Below, piece after piece: positions 43,256-54,923 of a DNA stretch of 64,000 nt (the stretch's first letter is position 1; each line of letters starts with the position of its first letter). Below the pieces are notes generated by a model. It ran no database searches, was not told where the DNA came from, and was given only the letters and a program-made list of their open reading frames with translations. The position numbers were made by a program, and so were the translations under genes. The DNA comes from Amaurobius ferox (lineage: Eukaryota > Arthropoda > Arachnida > Araneae > Amaurobiidae), in assembly GCA_951213105.1 (NCBI GenBank), contig OX578155.1:29776857-29840856 (forward strand). Direction: 5' to 3'.

Positions 43256-43404
43256 ATTAGATACTTTATCTATATACATGGTATAATATATAGGAAAAGT
43301 ATTGTGGCGGGATCCAAAATTCGAATTTTTGACGAAAGAGTATGTTTCAATTATCCCTGAACTCGAATCGAGCGTTTTTGTGGTGATGTGTCAGTGTGGT
43401 GACC
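43256..43404 (-). mobile_element. Hel-B-type 3' end fragment
   Basis: Degraded stem-loop (atactttatctatatacatgg, aggaaaagtattg) followed by aaattcgaatttttgacg, tgtttcaattatccctgaac and cgtttttgtggtgatgtgtc, the conserved 3' segment of Hel-B. It is cut at the palindrome at 43405. Confidence 0.65.
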
Positions 43405-43440
43405 GAAACATTGCACCTGCTGCAGCAGGTGCAATGTTTC
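43405..43440. repeat. Perfect 36-bp palindrome
   Basis: The left half GAAACATTGCACCTGCTG is followed immediately by its exact inverse complement, without a spacer. It contains two E-box cores (CACCTG/CAGGTG) and a central CTGCAG. It sits at the broken edge of a Hel fragment, so it may mark an inverted-repeat rearrangement. Confidence 0.95.
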
Positions 43441-43989
43441 TGTCAGCGATTTCCATGGACGCCAATGCCTGCAAAGGGGGTCGAACTGTTTCGGATAGGG
43501 TATGTCAAATAAATACCTGTCTTTTTGGGAGGTTCTTCGTTTGGGATGGACGCTGTCCCACCCGTAAGCAAATGTTAAATGTGTAAAATAATGTTATATA
43601 TTAAAAAAAAATTTTAGCCGATTTTTGCTCATTTCAACGTCCACCGTCCCCTTAAATACGTCAATAAATATACAATTCAACGTTTAAAACCTTGTGTCTG
43701 GGAGCTTATTAAACTCTCCTTTTCTTTAACTGTGAAAGATGTAAATTCATTGCATTATACACGGAAAGTCATGTGCTGTCCATATATTTCTCTAAGTTTA
43801 AAACACAGCTAATATCAATGTTTAGAGTACACTTTATTTCTTATTGGAATCTATTTTTAATGTTTTAAGTATATTTAATGGAGGGAAAAAGTAAAGATCT
43901 ATTTAAAATTATGCCGCCACCGCCCAGTCGATCGCGATCTACTGGTTGGGCAACCCTGTATCAGACATTTAAAAGTAATGTATATGTTA
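43441..43989. other. Mostly unassigned; possible hAT-type terminus
   Basis: At about 43926-43963 the sequence agtcgatcgcgatctactgg then ttgggcaaccctg resembles, on the minus strand, a hAT-type tip CAGGGTTGCCCAACC. Its partner end was not found nearby. Otherwise unassigned. Confidence 0.35.
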
Positions 43990-44645
43990 CCGGCAATGCA
44001 TGAAATTCCGGCATTTTATAGAATACTGGCCGATTTTAGGCAAAGTATGAAATATGAGAATTATTATATACTTTCCCTAGGCATTGTATATAATACCTAG
44101 GCATTCTATAGAATGACAAATGCTATTTAGGCAAAGTTTGAAAACAGGAATGAATCGGAGATGTATTTCATACTTTACCGGTTTGTCATTTGGCATTCTA
44201 TAGAATGCCTAGGAAATGTGTGAGATGTTAATCGTTTCATAGAATGCCGACCAGTTTTCGGTATTCTATAAAATGCCTAGGTATTCTATAGAATGCCGGC
44301 TTTCATACATTGCCGGTTATGTTACCGGCAATGTATGAAATGCTGGCATTTTATAGAATACCGGCTTTTTTTAGGCAAAGTATGAAATATGAGAATTATT
44401 ATATACTTTCCCTAGGCATTATATATAATATCTAGGCATTCTATAGAATGGTAAATGCTATTTAGGCAAAATATGAAAAAAGGAAAGAATCGGAGATGTA
44501 TTTCATAATTTGCCGGTTTGTCATTCTATAGAATGCCTAGGAAATGTGTGAAATGTTAATCGATTTATAGATTACCGACTAGTTTTCGGTATTTTATATA
44601 ATACCTAGGTATTCTATAGAATGCCGGCTTTCATACTTTGCCGGT
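43990..44645. mobile_element. Dimeric palindrome-rich element with TTACCGGCAA ends
   Basis: Two tandem units of about 320-330 bp (43990-44323 and 44331-44645). Each begins TTACCGGCAATG and ends with the inverse complement CATTGCCGGTTA or ACTTTGCCGGTAA. Each unit holds several copies of the palindrome GCATTCTATAGAATGC, often next to CCTAGG, so almost every part can form a hairpin. The first and second units differ at scattered bases and by an approximately 13-bp deletion. Non-coding; the transposon family is not identified. Confidence 0.75.
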
Positions 44646-44659
44646 AACATATATAAGTA

Positions 44660-45421
44660 ATGTATATATAAGTAATAATTCATGCTATATAGCGCCTCGA
44701 ATGCGTTGCTTCACGCTCCATTTTTCAATCAAATCATGAATGCTGCCAATCAAATCATGAATGCAATAGTCAATCAATTTCTATTGCAAAAGAATCGAAT
44801 CTTTCAATAACACGGTGCAATCAAAATCATGTATTATCAGTCACTTCTTGTTGCGAAACCGGCTCGGAAATCCAGCAAAACTGAATTGCGTAACAACCGA
44901 GCGAATCCGGGTTTAATGTTTTCGTCTGCCTTTTTTTTTTTTTTTCCCCTCACCGATTTCAAACAATTGGCACTCGCAAAAAGTAAAACTTAATTCTGGT
45001 CATAGATAGATGCATTTTGTTAAACAAATTGGAAGTTTATTGCCAAGGCAACTCATTGATTCCGTCATTCCAAGGTTGTGACTGATATAGTTGTTTTTGA
45101 CATTTCTGTAGAGTGTAGGTAGCCACGCTCAGCTGTTCGTAGGATTTCAAATATTTTGTTTATTGCGTGTTAATTCCCGGCAGGTTTCCCGTAATACTTG
45201 CACACGCAAGGACGATTTTCTTAATTGCTGGCAATGTTTAAGCTAATCCAAACAGCGTGTGGTAATGTTAACTATGTACACAATGGCTTTTTATGACGTG
45301 CAAGATTCAAGACAATATTATTTACGTTGGATGAATACAGTTGTAATAGCAGAACGCGACTTATGCAATTACAATTAAAGAAATCGCAACTCAAATTGCT
45401 GTGCAAATAAAGTAATAAAAA
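44660..45421. other. Unassigned sequence
   Basis: Includes a T-tract at 44932-44945 and a direct duplication of caatcaaatcatgaatgc (44725-44765). No gene or repeat family recognised. Confidence 0.3.
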
Positions 45422-46237
45422 TCTCATGTGGGCAGCACATGTCTTTCCCTGCAGACTTATATCCACGTTCTCTTTATTTTAATTAAATTTAATTCACGTT
45501 TAATTCAATTTTCGTTCTCATTTGGTAAATGGACTTGTATGTCTCTCATGTCACTTGTATGATCTCATCTTGTATGTCACTTGTATGATCTCATTTGGTA
45601 ATGGACAAAGGTGGCGTAGCGAAAATGTGAAAAAAACTAAAATATCTCGAGAACTGCTAATCCTAATGTAATGGGGTTGGTCTTATTCTTTTTATCGTTT
45701 AAAATTACGTATAACACAAGCATTTAATGGATATATTTGAACATACGTAGTTTATTTTAGATTTTGACGATTTTTGGGTGCCATTTCGCAGAAAAAAGGC
45801 AGGTTATTTGTTTTCGAATTGTACCAAAATCTACTCAGCACCAGGGTAACACACAAGCGACTTATCTACCGAATTTTGTGAAATTCGGTCCATTAGTTTT
45901 TCAGCTAGAGTGGATACAAGCAATTTTTGCGGGCCATTTTGCAAAAAAAAAGGCGGGTTCTTTTATCCCGAATCGTACCCAAAACTAATCAGCACCAGAT
46001 TCGCCCATAAGTGACTTACCTACCAAATTTTGTGAAATTCGGTCCATTAGTTTTTTAGTTTGAGTGGATACAAAATCTGCACAGACAGACACGCACACGC
46101 ACAGACGTCAGGCTAAAAATGGTTTTATCGTATTCTAGAGGTCTCGAAACGTGTAGATCCGTCGAAAACCGGAGTTGCGATTTTCGGTATGATTCCAATA
46201 CTTTCCCTAGACATTGCCATGTATTGCAGGGAAAGTA
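45422..46237 (+). mobile_element. Full-length Hel-A, first of a head-to-tail pair
   Basis: TCTCATGTGGGCAGCACATG, CTTTCCCTGCAG, a small tandem duplication (cacttgtatgatctcat, 45550-45598), the tatctcgagaac core, two internal modules, the cagacacgcacacgcacag tract, and a stem-loop ending GCAGGGAAAGTA. The next copy starts after five A residues. Confidence 0.9.
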
Positions 46238-46242
46238 AAAAA

Positions 46243-47034
46243 TCTGATGTGGGCAGCACATGACTTTCCCTGCAGACTCAAATTCATTTTACTTTATTTC
46301 TTTAAGAACTCGTTAAATTGAGTTTAATTGCGCAAAATGACACTAAATTTTCATTTTAATTCAATATCTGCTTTTATTTGGTAATTGGACATTTTTCCAA
46401 AAGCGGCATAAAAAAATGCGAAAAATCTCAAATATCTCGAGAACGGTTAGTCCTATAGTAATAGAGTTGTTCTTATTTTTTCCTCGTCAAAAATTACGTA
46501 TAAAATAAGCATTTAATGGATACATTTGAACATACGTAGTCTTTTTTTTAGATATTGGCGATTTTTGCGGACCATTTCGTAAAAAAAAGGCAGGTTGTTC
46601 TTTTCCGAATCGTACCAAAATCTAATCAGCACCAGAGTATCCCACATGTGATTTATCTACCAAATTTTGTGAAATTTGGTCAATTTGTACTTTAGCTAGA
46701 GTGAATACATGAGATTTTTGCGGGCCATTTCGCAAAAAAAGGCGGATTCTTTTTTTCCGAATTGTACCAAAAACTAATCAGCACCAGGGTCACACCCAAG
46801 GGTCTTACCTACCAAATTATATTACCATATGAAATTAGATCCATTGGTTTTTTAGTTAGAGTGGAGACATACATTGCACAGACAAATAGACACACACACA
46901 GACGTCACGCTAAAAATAGTTTTTTCGTATTCTAGAGGTCGCGAAACGTGCAGATTCGTCGGAAACTCGAGTTGCGATTTTCGACATGATTCCAATACTT
47001 TCCCTATACATTACCATGTATTGCAGGGAAAGTA
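46243..47034 (+). mobile_element. Full-length Hel-A, second of a head-to-tail pair
   Basis: TCTGATGTGGGCAGCACATG, ACTTTCCCTGCAGACTC, tatctcgagaacggttag, two internal modules, cacacacacagacgtc, and the stem-loop ACTTTCCCTATACATTACC ... TTGCAGGGAAAGTA. It belongs to a different subfamily from its neighbour (5' region like 11371 and 16489), so the pair did not arise by simple duplication. Confidence 0.9.
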
Positions 47035-47536
47035 AAAAACGAACGATCGTTTCGGAAACATTTGAGTTTCGGTCTTCAGTGCAATGTACATAATATATGA
47101 ACCTATTTATTCCAAAATCAGCGTTACAGATTCATTGCACATAAATCAATAATAGGAAACCTTTACCTAAAAGATAAATTTTATAAACAGATGAGGAATT
47201 GTGACAATTAGTAAACATGACATTTTGTAGCAACAGCTGTGAAAATTATCTGGTGTGAGCGCGCGTGCGTGCGTCATAACTATAAACGCCAATATTGTTT
47301 GAGACAATAATTCTGGTGGGGCTGGGATAAGTAGTCTTTCATTGTATGTATTTCTATGGCGAAAGACCTAAAATATTTATTTAAACTGTCAATTTTGTAA
47401 AAATAAATTATTAGCGCAATGTAAAGAAGAACTGAAGCAATAAAGAATATTTCTACATATTCAAAATTATTTTACCCTTCAATTTATTTTTATTTCTACG
47501 TATTTTGTACTTTATCCTACAACTATGAAAAAAAAA
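47035..47536. other. Unassigned AT-rich sequence
   Basis: No repeat or coding sequence recognised; a gcgcgcgtgcgtgcg tract lies at 47258-47272. Confidence 0.3.
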
Positions 47537-48483
47537 TTTGATGTGGGCAACACATGACTTTCCTTATATAATGTAATGAATTTACTACTTTTACAGTAAA
47601 AAAATAGGTTTATCTTATAGTAGAAACTAATATTCTTTCCAAGATATTGAATTTTCTACAATTAGTCATCATTTTCATTGATTTAGCGTCATTTTTATCC
47701 ATTTGACGAGATTTTCGTTAATTTGGCAACATTTCAAAAAGTCGCCAAGTTGGCGACATTTCGCCAAATTCGTCGCCAAAATCTTGCCAAGCGTTATGGA
47801 CGAAGAAATAAGTTGTTCTTACAGCAGATAAATGACTATTGGCGTTCAAATACAAAAGTATTACTCAAAGTATCTTTTTTCATGAATGGAACGACATAGA
47901 TACACGAGAATGATGTCACCCAATTTATCGTATGGTATTACATATGAAAAGTGAACATGTTTCTCAATAGGAAATATTTTTTTTTTTCATTTTATATGAC
48001 TTTTTAATAATTTTTTTGAAAAATGTGCAATATCTAGAGAACGGTTCATGTTAGCGTTCTAAAATTTATGTCAATCGTTTTTTAATGAAAAATTACATAA
48101 GAAATGTCTATTTGCGTAACTTTATTAGTGGTTTTGATTTTTTGACGATTTTTTCAAAATTTTATTCGAAAATTTAGGGGGGGGTTCTGAACATTCGATT
48201 ACGCATAAAAACAATAGACTTCCAGTGTTTACGGATTGTGATTTTTGTACCAAATTTGGTTCGAATCGGTCCATTCGTTCGTCAGTTATCGTCTCCACAG
48301 ACTCACTGACACACACACACACATACTTTCACACACACACACACACACACACAGACATCACTTCAAAAATGTTTAATTCGTGATCAGGGATTCTTGAAAT
48401 GTGCTCTCCCGTCGAAAACTCGATTTCGAATTTTCGACCCCGTCACAATACTTTCCTTATACATTATGTATATAAGGAAAGTA
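47537..48483 (+). mobile_element. Full-length Hel-B
   Basis: TTTGATGTGGGCAACACATG (first C changed), ACTTTCCTTATATAATG, GTCGCCAAGTTGGCGAC palindrome (47742-47758), tatctagagaacggttc core with XhoI-like site altered, CA tracts (48309-48352) and stem-loop to 48483. Confidence 0.9.
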
Positions 48484-49483
48484 ATACTATTTAATTATAC
48501 CCATAATTAGGGAACCTTTAATTTAAAAATAATCAAACATACATATACTAAATACTACGCCCTTCTGTTGTGTCAACTAACAATAGCGGCTACTTTACTA
48601 ACACTAGCGCCACCTAGATATAATTCTCAAAGCATTGTAGCATTTTCAAGCGTTTCTTCCGTAGGAGTTTTATATCCTTTCTAACTCCATGAATGCAAAC
48701 TTTGTTTATAGATAGATGGGATATAGATAGAGCTGAATTGTATAACCCAAAAGGTTAGAAAGAGTTAGTTGATCCCATTTCTTCCATGGTATGATCAGAA
48801 ATTGAAAACTTGTGATAAAAAGTTTGAGGTATTAAACTTGATAAATTGGTTTGTTAGAGGATCTAGGAGAGCGTAAATTCATTGCGACGTTAGGGATTGG
48901 TATAGTATGTATGTTTTGATAGGGAGTTGTATAAGAAATAGTAATATTGAATGGAAGGGGTGTATGGTTCACGTGGATATTGGGAGCGCATGAGAGAGTT
49001 AGCGGAAGTTGATGTCCGCCGGTTCCTATTTACCATGCATATGGCCATGGTGTACTGGGATTGGCATAGCGCTACTGGTTTTCACAACTTCTTGGAGACA
49101 AGTGTAACTATTAGTTTGGTAAGTAAGTTATTTTGAGTTTTCTTCAGCAAGGATCATACAATAATGCACATCGATCAAGCCTTCCATATCCAGAAAAATT
49201 CCAGTGATTTAATTAACGACTTGTCCAGTACTCCATTTTTGTCCGCAGTTTGGCAGAGCGCCCAGTTGTGTATGAAAATAGCCCCCCCCCCCTCTTCCCA
49301 CCACACACAAACACTAACACTTTTTTCGTTGTATTCCTGTGTGACGTTTTAATTTATTTTTCGTCTTGTTGGGCCTTATTTATTTTTGTTCTGGCTTGAC
49401 TCGTCGTGTCAGGATATTCCTGTTGTGATTTGGCGCACACCAATCTAGAATTGTTATTTCTCGTTTCGGATTGCCTGGAACTT
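48484..49483. other. Unassigned sequence
   Basis: Possibly host single-copy DNA. A 61-codon open frame (48951-49136) has no recognisable domain; a GTAAGT at 49119 could be a splice donor but is unsupported. 11 C at 49282-49292. Confidence 0.3.
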
Positions 49484-49668
49484 TTCTTCATGATGCTTTC
49501 TGATTGGCTGGACTGTTCTTCATGATGCTTTCTGATTGGCTGGACTGTTCTTCATGATGCTTTCTGATTGGCTGAACTGTTCTTCATGATGCTTTCTGAT
49601 TGGCTGGACTGTTCTTCATGATGCTTTCTGATTGGCCGGACTGTTCTTCATGATGCTTTCTGATTGGC
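49484..49668. repeat. 32-bp minisatellite, six units
   Basis: Units start at 49484, 49516, 49548, 49580, 49612 and 49644; each reads TTCTTCATGATGCTTTCTG followed by attggctggactg. Units are nearly identical. Each holds ATTGG, the reverse of a CCAAT box. The preceding cggattgcctggaac is a degenerate partial unit. Confidence 0.95.
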
Positions 49669-49780
49669 ACTCTCTTAATCCAGACTTTCGCGCCCATTCC
49701 TTTTTTGGACTTAGGGTGTGTTGGTTTTCTTGCATTGTTCATCCACAGATACGCCGAGAGAGTGTAAATATATAAATATT

Positions 49781-50095
49781 GACTGCGAATTTTTAGATGA
49801 TGCCTGGTTTAATGTCCATCCATTAACAGAGCTAAACAGTTGGAAACATGCCAGATTTTTTTAAAGAGATATCCCACAATCCTTCATTCCCGATCTTGTG
49901 TATGAAGATTATTGAATGTCGAATAGGTTACGCGGAAAAATAGTTTTACCAAAAGATCTTAATTTGATTGGCTATGCTGCAAGAGACGATTGTATTGAAA
50001 CAGAAGCGCAAGGAACCGCTCATACCGTTATTGCTACAGTTGCTAATGATAATACGTTTGATGAATCCGAAGAACACGAAATTGGAATAAAATAA
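49781..50095 (+). pseudogene. pogo/Tigger-type transposase C-terminal relic
   Basis: One frame from 49781 reads DCEFLDDAWFNVHPLTELNS then WKHARFF before a stop, like the W..V....I.N.W.HAGF motif near the end of Tigger/CENP-B-type transposases. A shifted frame (49916-50095) reads ..VLPKDLNLIGYAARDDCIE.. and VIATVANDNTFDESEEHE to a TAA, like the acidic C-terminal tail of the same family. The frame shift and missing catalytic DDE region mean it is dead. No terminal repeats seen. Confidence 0.5.
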
Positions 50096-50237
50096 GGGAG
50101 AAAAACATTAGAAATTGCTTTATAGCACAACGTTAACTCCATACAGATAATTTAGATACAATATGAAAAGTGCTATGCAAATATGTGTTAAATTCAAAAG
50201 TTCACAGTAAAGTTAAATAAAAGAACAATACATTTCT

Positions 50238-51180
50238 ACCTAACTACGATTTTTTTGTTTCACAATATGCAGTGAGCTGTCATTCCTATTGTTTAGGTAT
50301 GAAATAAATGTTTTATTGGTTATTAGGAATGTGTTTTCTTGTCCCTAGCGACTTCGCTATATGCAAATCCCGCTGTATTCACAGAGGGAAAAAAATCTTA
50401 ATACTGCAGAAATTTGCGCCACGAAATAATTGCTTTTCTCTTCCTCTATTCCCACTATTACTTTTCTTATTAATTACTTTTCCCTTATAATTACTTTTCT
50501 CTTATAATTACATTTCTCTTATAATTACTTTTGCATTATAATTATTTTTTTCTTATCATTCCTTCCTCTATTCCCATTCCCACTATAATTACTTTACTCT
50601 AATTACTTTTTTTCTTATTTACTTTTCTATCCAACTATGATTTTTTTTGTTTCACAATATGCAGTTAGATGTTATTCCTATTGTTTATTTCATACCTAAA
50701 TGTTTTATTGGTTATTAGGAATGTGTTTTCTTGTCCCTAGCGACTTCGCTATATGCAAATTCCACTGTATTCACAGGGGGAAAAAATCTTAATGCGACAG
50801 AAATCTGCGCCACGAAATAATTGCTTTTCTCTTCCTCTATTTCCACTATTACTTTTCTTATTAATTACTTTTCTCTTGTAATTACTTTTCTCTTATAATT
50901 ACTTTTCTCTTATTCTCTTATAATTACTTTTCTCTTATAATTACTTTTCTCTTATAATTACTTTTCTCTTATAATTACCTTTTTCTTATAATTACTTCTC
51001 TCTTATATTTACCTTTCTCTATTCCCATTCCCACTATAATTACTTTTCTCTAATTACTTTTTTTCTTATTTACTTTTCTCTTGTAATTTCTTTCTCTATT
51101 CCGATTATAATTACTTTTCTCTTATATTTACCTTTATCGTATAATTTCTTCTTCTATTCACAGAAGTAAGAATCACAATT
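50238..51180. repeat. Tandem duplication (about 390 bp) with ATAATTACTTTTCTCTT satellite
   Basis: A module (gtttcacaatatgcagt, attggttattaggaatgtg, ctagcgacttcgctatatgc, cgccacgaaataattgc) occurs at 50250-50450 and again at 50648-50840. Each copy is followed by a 17-bp satellite ATAATTACTTTTCTCTT repeated about 4-10 times. An 11-bp segment is inverted between copies (50295-50305 against 50687-50697). Confidence 0.85.
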
Positions 51181-51343
51181 ACTTTTCCCTTCCTCTATTC
51201 CCACTTCTGATGCAAGACATTTTAAGACATTCATTTTTCCTATAATAATTTCCCAGATATTTTAACTTATATATAATCTTTATTTATACATTATAAAAAA
51301 TTTTAACTTCTATATAATCGTTATTTATTATATTATAAAAAAA

Positions 51344-52269
51344 TCTGATGTGGACAGCACATGACTTTCCTTATATAATGCTATGAATTTACTATTTTTA
51401 CAATAAAAAAAAAAATAGATTATTATTATAGTAGATACTTATATTCTTTCCAAGATACTGAATTTTCGTCAATGAGTCGTCATTTTCATTGATTTATCGT
51501 CATTTTTATCCATTTGGCGAGATTTTCGTTAATTTGGCAACATTTAAGAAAGTCGCCAAGTTGGCGACATTCCGCCAAATTCGTTACCAAACTCTCGCCA
51601 AGCATTATGGACGGAGAAATAAGTTATTCTTATAGCAGATAAATGACTATTGGCGTTCAAATACAAAAGTATTACTCAAAGTATCTTCTCTCATGAATGG
51701 AACGAGCTAGATCCACGAGAATAATGTCACCATATTTATCGCATGATATTACATATGAAAAGTGAACATGTTTCTCAACAGTTAATATTTTTTTTTTTTA
51801 ATTTATGGGATATTTTGATAAATTTATTTGAAAATTGGACAATATCTCGAGAACGGTTCGTGCTAGCATTTTAAAGTTTATGTTAATCATTTTCTAAGGA
51901 AAAATTAAAAATAAATAAGAAATGTCTATTTGCGTAACTTTATTAAAGGTTTTGATTTTTTGGTGGTTTTTTCAAAATTTCACTCGAAAATTTAGGGGGG
52001 TTCTGAATATTCGAATACATTTAAAAACAATAGGCTTCCAGTATTCACGGACTGTAATTTTTGTACCAAATTTTATTCGAATCGCTCCATTCGTTCGTGA
52101 GATATCGTCTCCACACACATACACACACACACGCACAGACATCACCTCAAAAATGTTTGATTCGTGATCAGGGATGCTTGAAACATGCTCTCCCGTCGAA
52201 AACTCGAATTCGAATTTTCGACCCCGTCACAATACTTTCCTTATACATCAAATGTATATAAGGAAAGTA
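51344..52269 (+). mobile_element. Full-length Hel-B
   Basis: TCTGATGTGGACAGCACATG, ACTTTCCTTATATAATG, GTCGCCAAGTTGGCGAC palindrome (51552-51568), tatctcgagaacggttcg, a short CA tract (52114-52132), and the stem-loop ACTTTCCTTATACATC ... TATATAAGGAAAGTA. Confidence 0.9.
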
Positions 52270-53202
52270 AAAATGTTGGCCGGCGAACTTATTTATATCC
52301 CCAAATTTTCAAATTGTAAAACTGCAACAGGCCGTTCGTTCAATGTCGATTGCGTATTCCAAAATTTTAAATTTCTGTAACTGGTTGTTTCTTCTCTTTT
52401 TTCCTCATAACATCAAGGAATTGTGATTCTTTCATTTTCCGTCTCCACTACTGAAACGGCCTTGTCATCTTCAAACATAGCTTAATTAACCATAACTTAC
52501 ATCATTTCCTTTTCATTCGATCACGTGCGCTAAGAATACTTAAAAAAAGAAAAACTGTCTTTGTATTATATTCTTTTAGAATTCGAAACTGTTCGTGTAG
52601 CTTTGAATAGAATCTGCTATTTGCTACTTTACTCTGACTTAGCAGACGAGATATTTAGATGACCTTGAGTGTGACCTTTGACTCACGAAGGTTTGGAAGA
52701 TGTGTTTGTGGGCTGTTTTTTCGTCTGTAGAACTTTTGAAAAAGAAGGGTAATTACGGCTTGTGTGCTGTGGTAATATATGATGGCTTTGTTATGCTAGT
52801 CAGGTCTGTCGTGAAATTGTTTTCGTTTTGTTTAGAATTCTGAAAAAGTTTGACCTCTCTCTGTTCAACTGACATGCAAGCGTCAGACTTTATCAAAATC
52901 ACTTTCAATGCATTTTAGGTAATAATGATCCCATGGTCGAGGGTCATAAACTTATCAGTCTAGCACACCTTAAATTTCAAAATGTACTTTAGAAGGAACT
53001 CTTGAGGCTTAAATTATCCCAGACACAAAAATTTCCTCAAAAATGCGATTTGGTTGTGAAAATTTTCTAAATTTAGTGGGGTAATATCCCTCCTCCTCTC
53101 CCGCAAATTCCGGAATAAGTTACTGGGGGGGGGGGGGGGTGACATTTGCAACCCTGAGATTTATCCTATTTGAGGGTTGGCATGAACAGAAAAATATAGC
53201 TT
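52270..53202. other. Unassigned sequence, possibly single-copy
   Basis: No repeat blocks recognised. Contains 15 G at 53125-53139. No persuasive open frame. Confidence 0.3.
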
Positions 53203-53564
53203 TTTTTTTTTTTTGTGCAAATTCCCCACAAGGTTCGTGAAAATCTGAAATAAATGGCTGAAATATATTAATTATTATATACTTGTTCTTTATGTAATTT
53301 TTAATAATAAAGTGACTGATCCCAGAATGAACCGTTCTCGAGATATTTTAGATTTTTGGAATTTTCAAGTTCTGAAGACGTTTTAAAATGCATTAAATTG
53401 CTAAACGAAACGAAGATGCATTTAAAAATGCAGATTGGATATAATATCAGAAAAGTACCAATGTTATTTTCTGCAATTAAACTCAATTTAATGTATCAAG
53501 CAATAAAAATTAGAAAATGAATTTGAGTTTGTAGCGAAAATCATGTGCTACCCACATCAAATTT
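53203..53564 (-). mobile_element. Old Hel-A fragment (5' half)
   Basis: Diverged minus-strand Hel-A: tttgtgcaaattccccac module, gaaccgttctcgagatatt core, caattaaactcaattta and the 5' terminus CATGTGCTACCCACATCAAA. The 3' half is absent. Confidence 0.7.
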
Positions 53565-53869
53565 TTCAATAAGTGTTGTTCCAAGTATATATATATATAT
53601 ATATATATATATTATGACTTTGGTAATTCAATATTCAGTGTTTCTTTTGCAATTTTTTATAAGGGGTGGCGAGCTCAAAAAATTCACTGCAAGACATTCT
53701 GCAACCGTTGAACCTTTTTTTCAGCTATTTTGTTGATAAATTTCGGCAAACTATCAGAAAAGTTGCAATGCTAGACGTTCATAAAAATCCCAGCTTCATT
53801 TCTGAAATATTCAGTTAATTATCATCTACCGAAGCGTTCTTTTCTTTTTGTGTGTGTATATATATATAA

Positions 53870-53919
<50 letters not shown>

Positions 53920-54100
53920 TAGCAGAATACTTGTTCTTCGTATGGAGTATATAATATACAGAAACCTAAAACTCACAATCATGTTCAAATTCCTATAGTA
54001 TACTAAATAATATTGTTAATCAACATATATTAAAATATTTAATTTAATGCTCCTAAAAAGAAATTTAAGAATCTCTGTTCTCGCTATGCAAAATTATCTT
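53565..54100. other. Unassigned, with AT microsatellites
   Basis: AT runs at 53587-53612 and 53874-53921. Nothing else recognised. Confidence 0.35.
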
Positions 54101-54620
54101 CACGGGCAGATCTAAAGAATAAAATATCCTGGTCCCGTTTGTAAACATATTTACAAAAAATATGAAATTGAATCAATATATGCAAAATAAAAGCACTTAA
54201 ATTGTATGGGACCCACACTACTTATATTCACGAATATTAGAAGATATACCCGTGCATTAGTAAAAGATTACACGTACTACAACATATGAGTTACTAAAAT
54301 CTATGCCAAGATAAAACAGATGACTTAATAAATTGAAAATATAAATAATCCCGTAATCTTTAAACCTGAAAACCGTAATTGATTCCAATATATGTCAAAA
54401 TATATGCCAACATACCTGTACTACTTATATTCTCGTAGATTAGAACCCGTGCATTTGTAGAAGATTACCCGTACAATATATATTAGTTTCAACACTTTTT
54501 GCCAAAATAAAACAATAACGTAATAAATTGAAAATATCAATAATATCCGAATCAATAATACCCGAAAATATCAATAACAATAATATTTGAACCCGAAGAC
54601 CGTAATTGACATAATCCAGT
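54101..54620. repeat. Interspersed repeat with internal duplication, shared with 36346-36700
   Basis: Blocks gaataaaatatcctggtccc, attagaagatatacccgtgc, aataaattgaaaatat and gaaaaccgtaattga recur about 190 bp apart inside the region. They are also seen around the SINE at 36430. Class unknown. Confidence 0.55.
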
Positions 54621-54923
54621 CAAAAATGCAATATCGATGAAATTTATTTTATGTACATATCTTTAATATTTAAATCGGAAACGATTTTATAAACATCGTC
54701 TGCCGAATAAACACATTGAATTTCAATCCGTTTCTAAGCGACATGATATAATTTTCTTCAAATAAATTGATGGAGAAAATATCCTCTGCATAATGCTATT
54801 ATTAGGATGCACTAGCCGTTGGTACTTCTGGCACAATAATAAGGGAGTGTATAGACCAAGACCAATTAATATAAATACTTTATCAAAAATAATTAACCAT
54901 GGTTTGTCACTCTAAAAAAAAAA

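Noticed and set aside
43302..43586. A 94-codon plus-strand frame across the 36-bp palindrome
   Set aside because: Its first third is antisense Hel-B and its centre is the palindrome. No domain is recognisable, and the match of frame to palindrome is coincidental.
48951..49136. A host exon with a GTAAGT donor
   Set aside because: Only a 61-codon frame with no recognisable domain, no acceptor evidence and no neighbouring exon; kept as unassigned.
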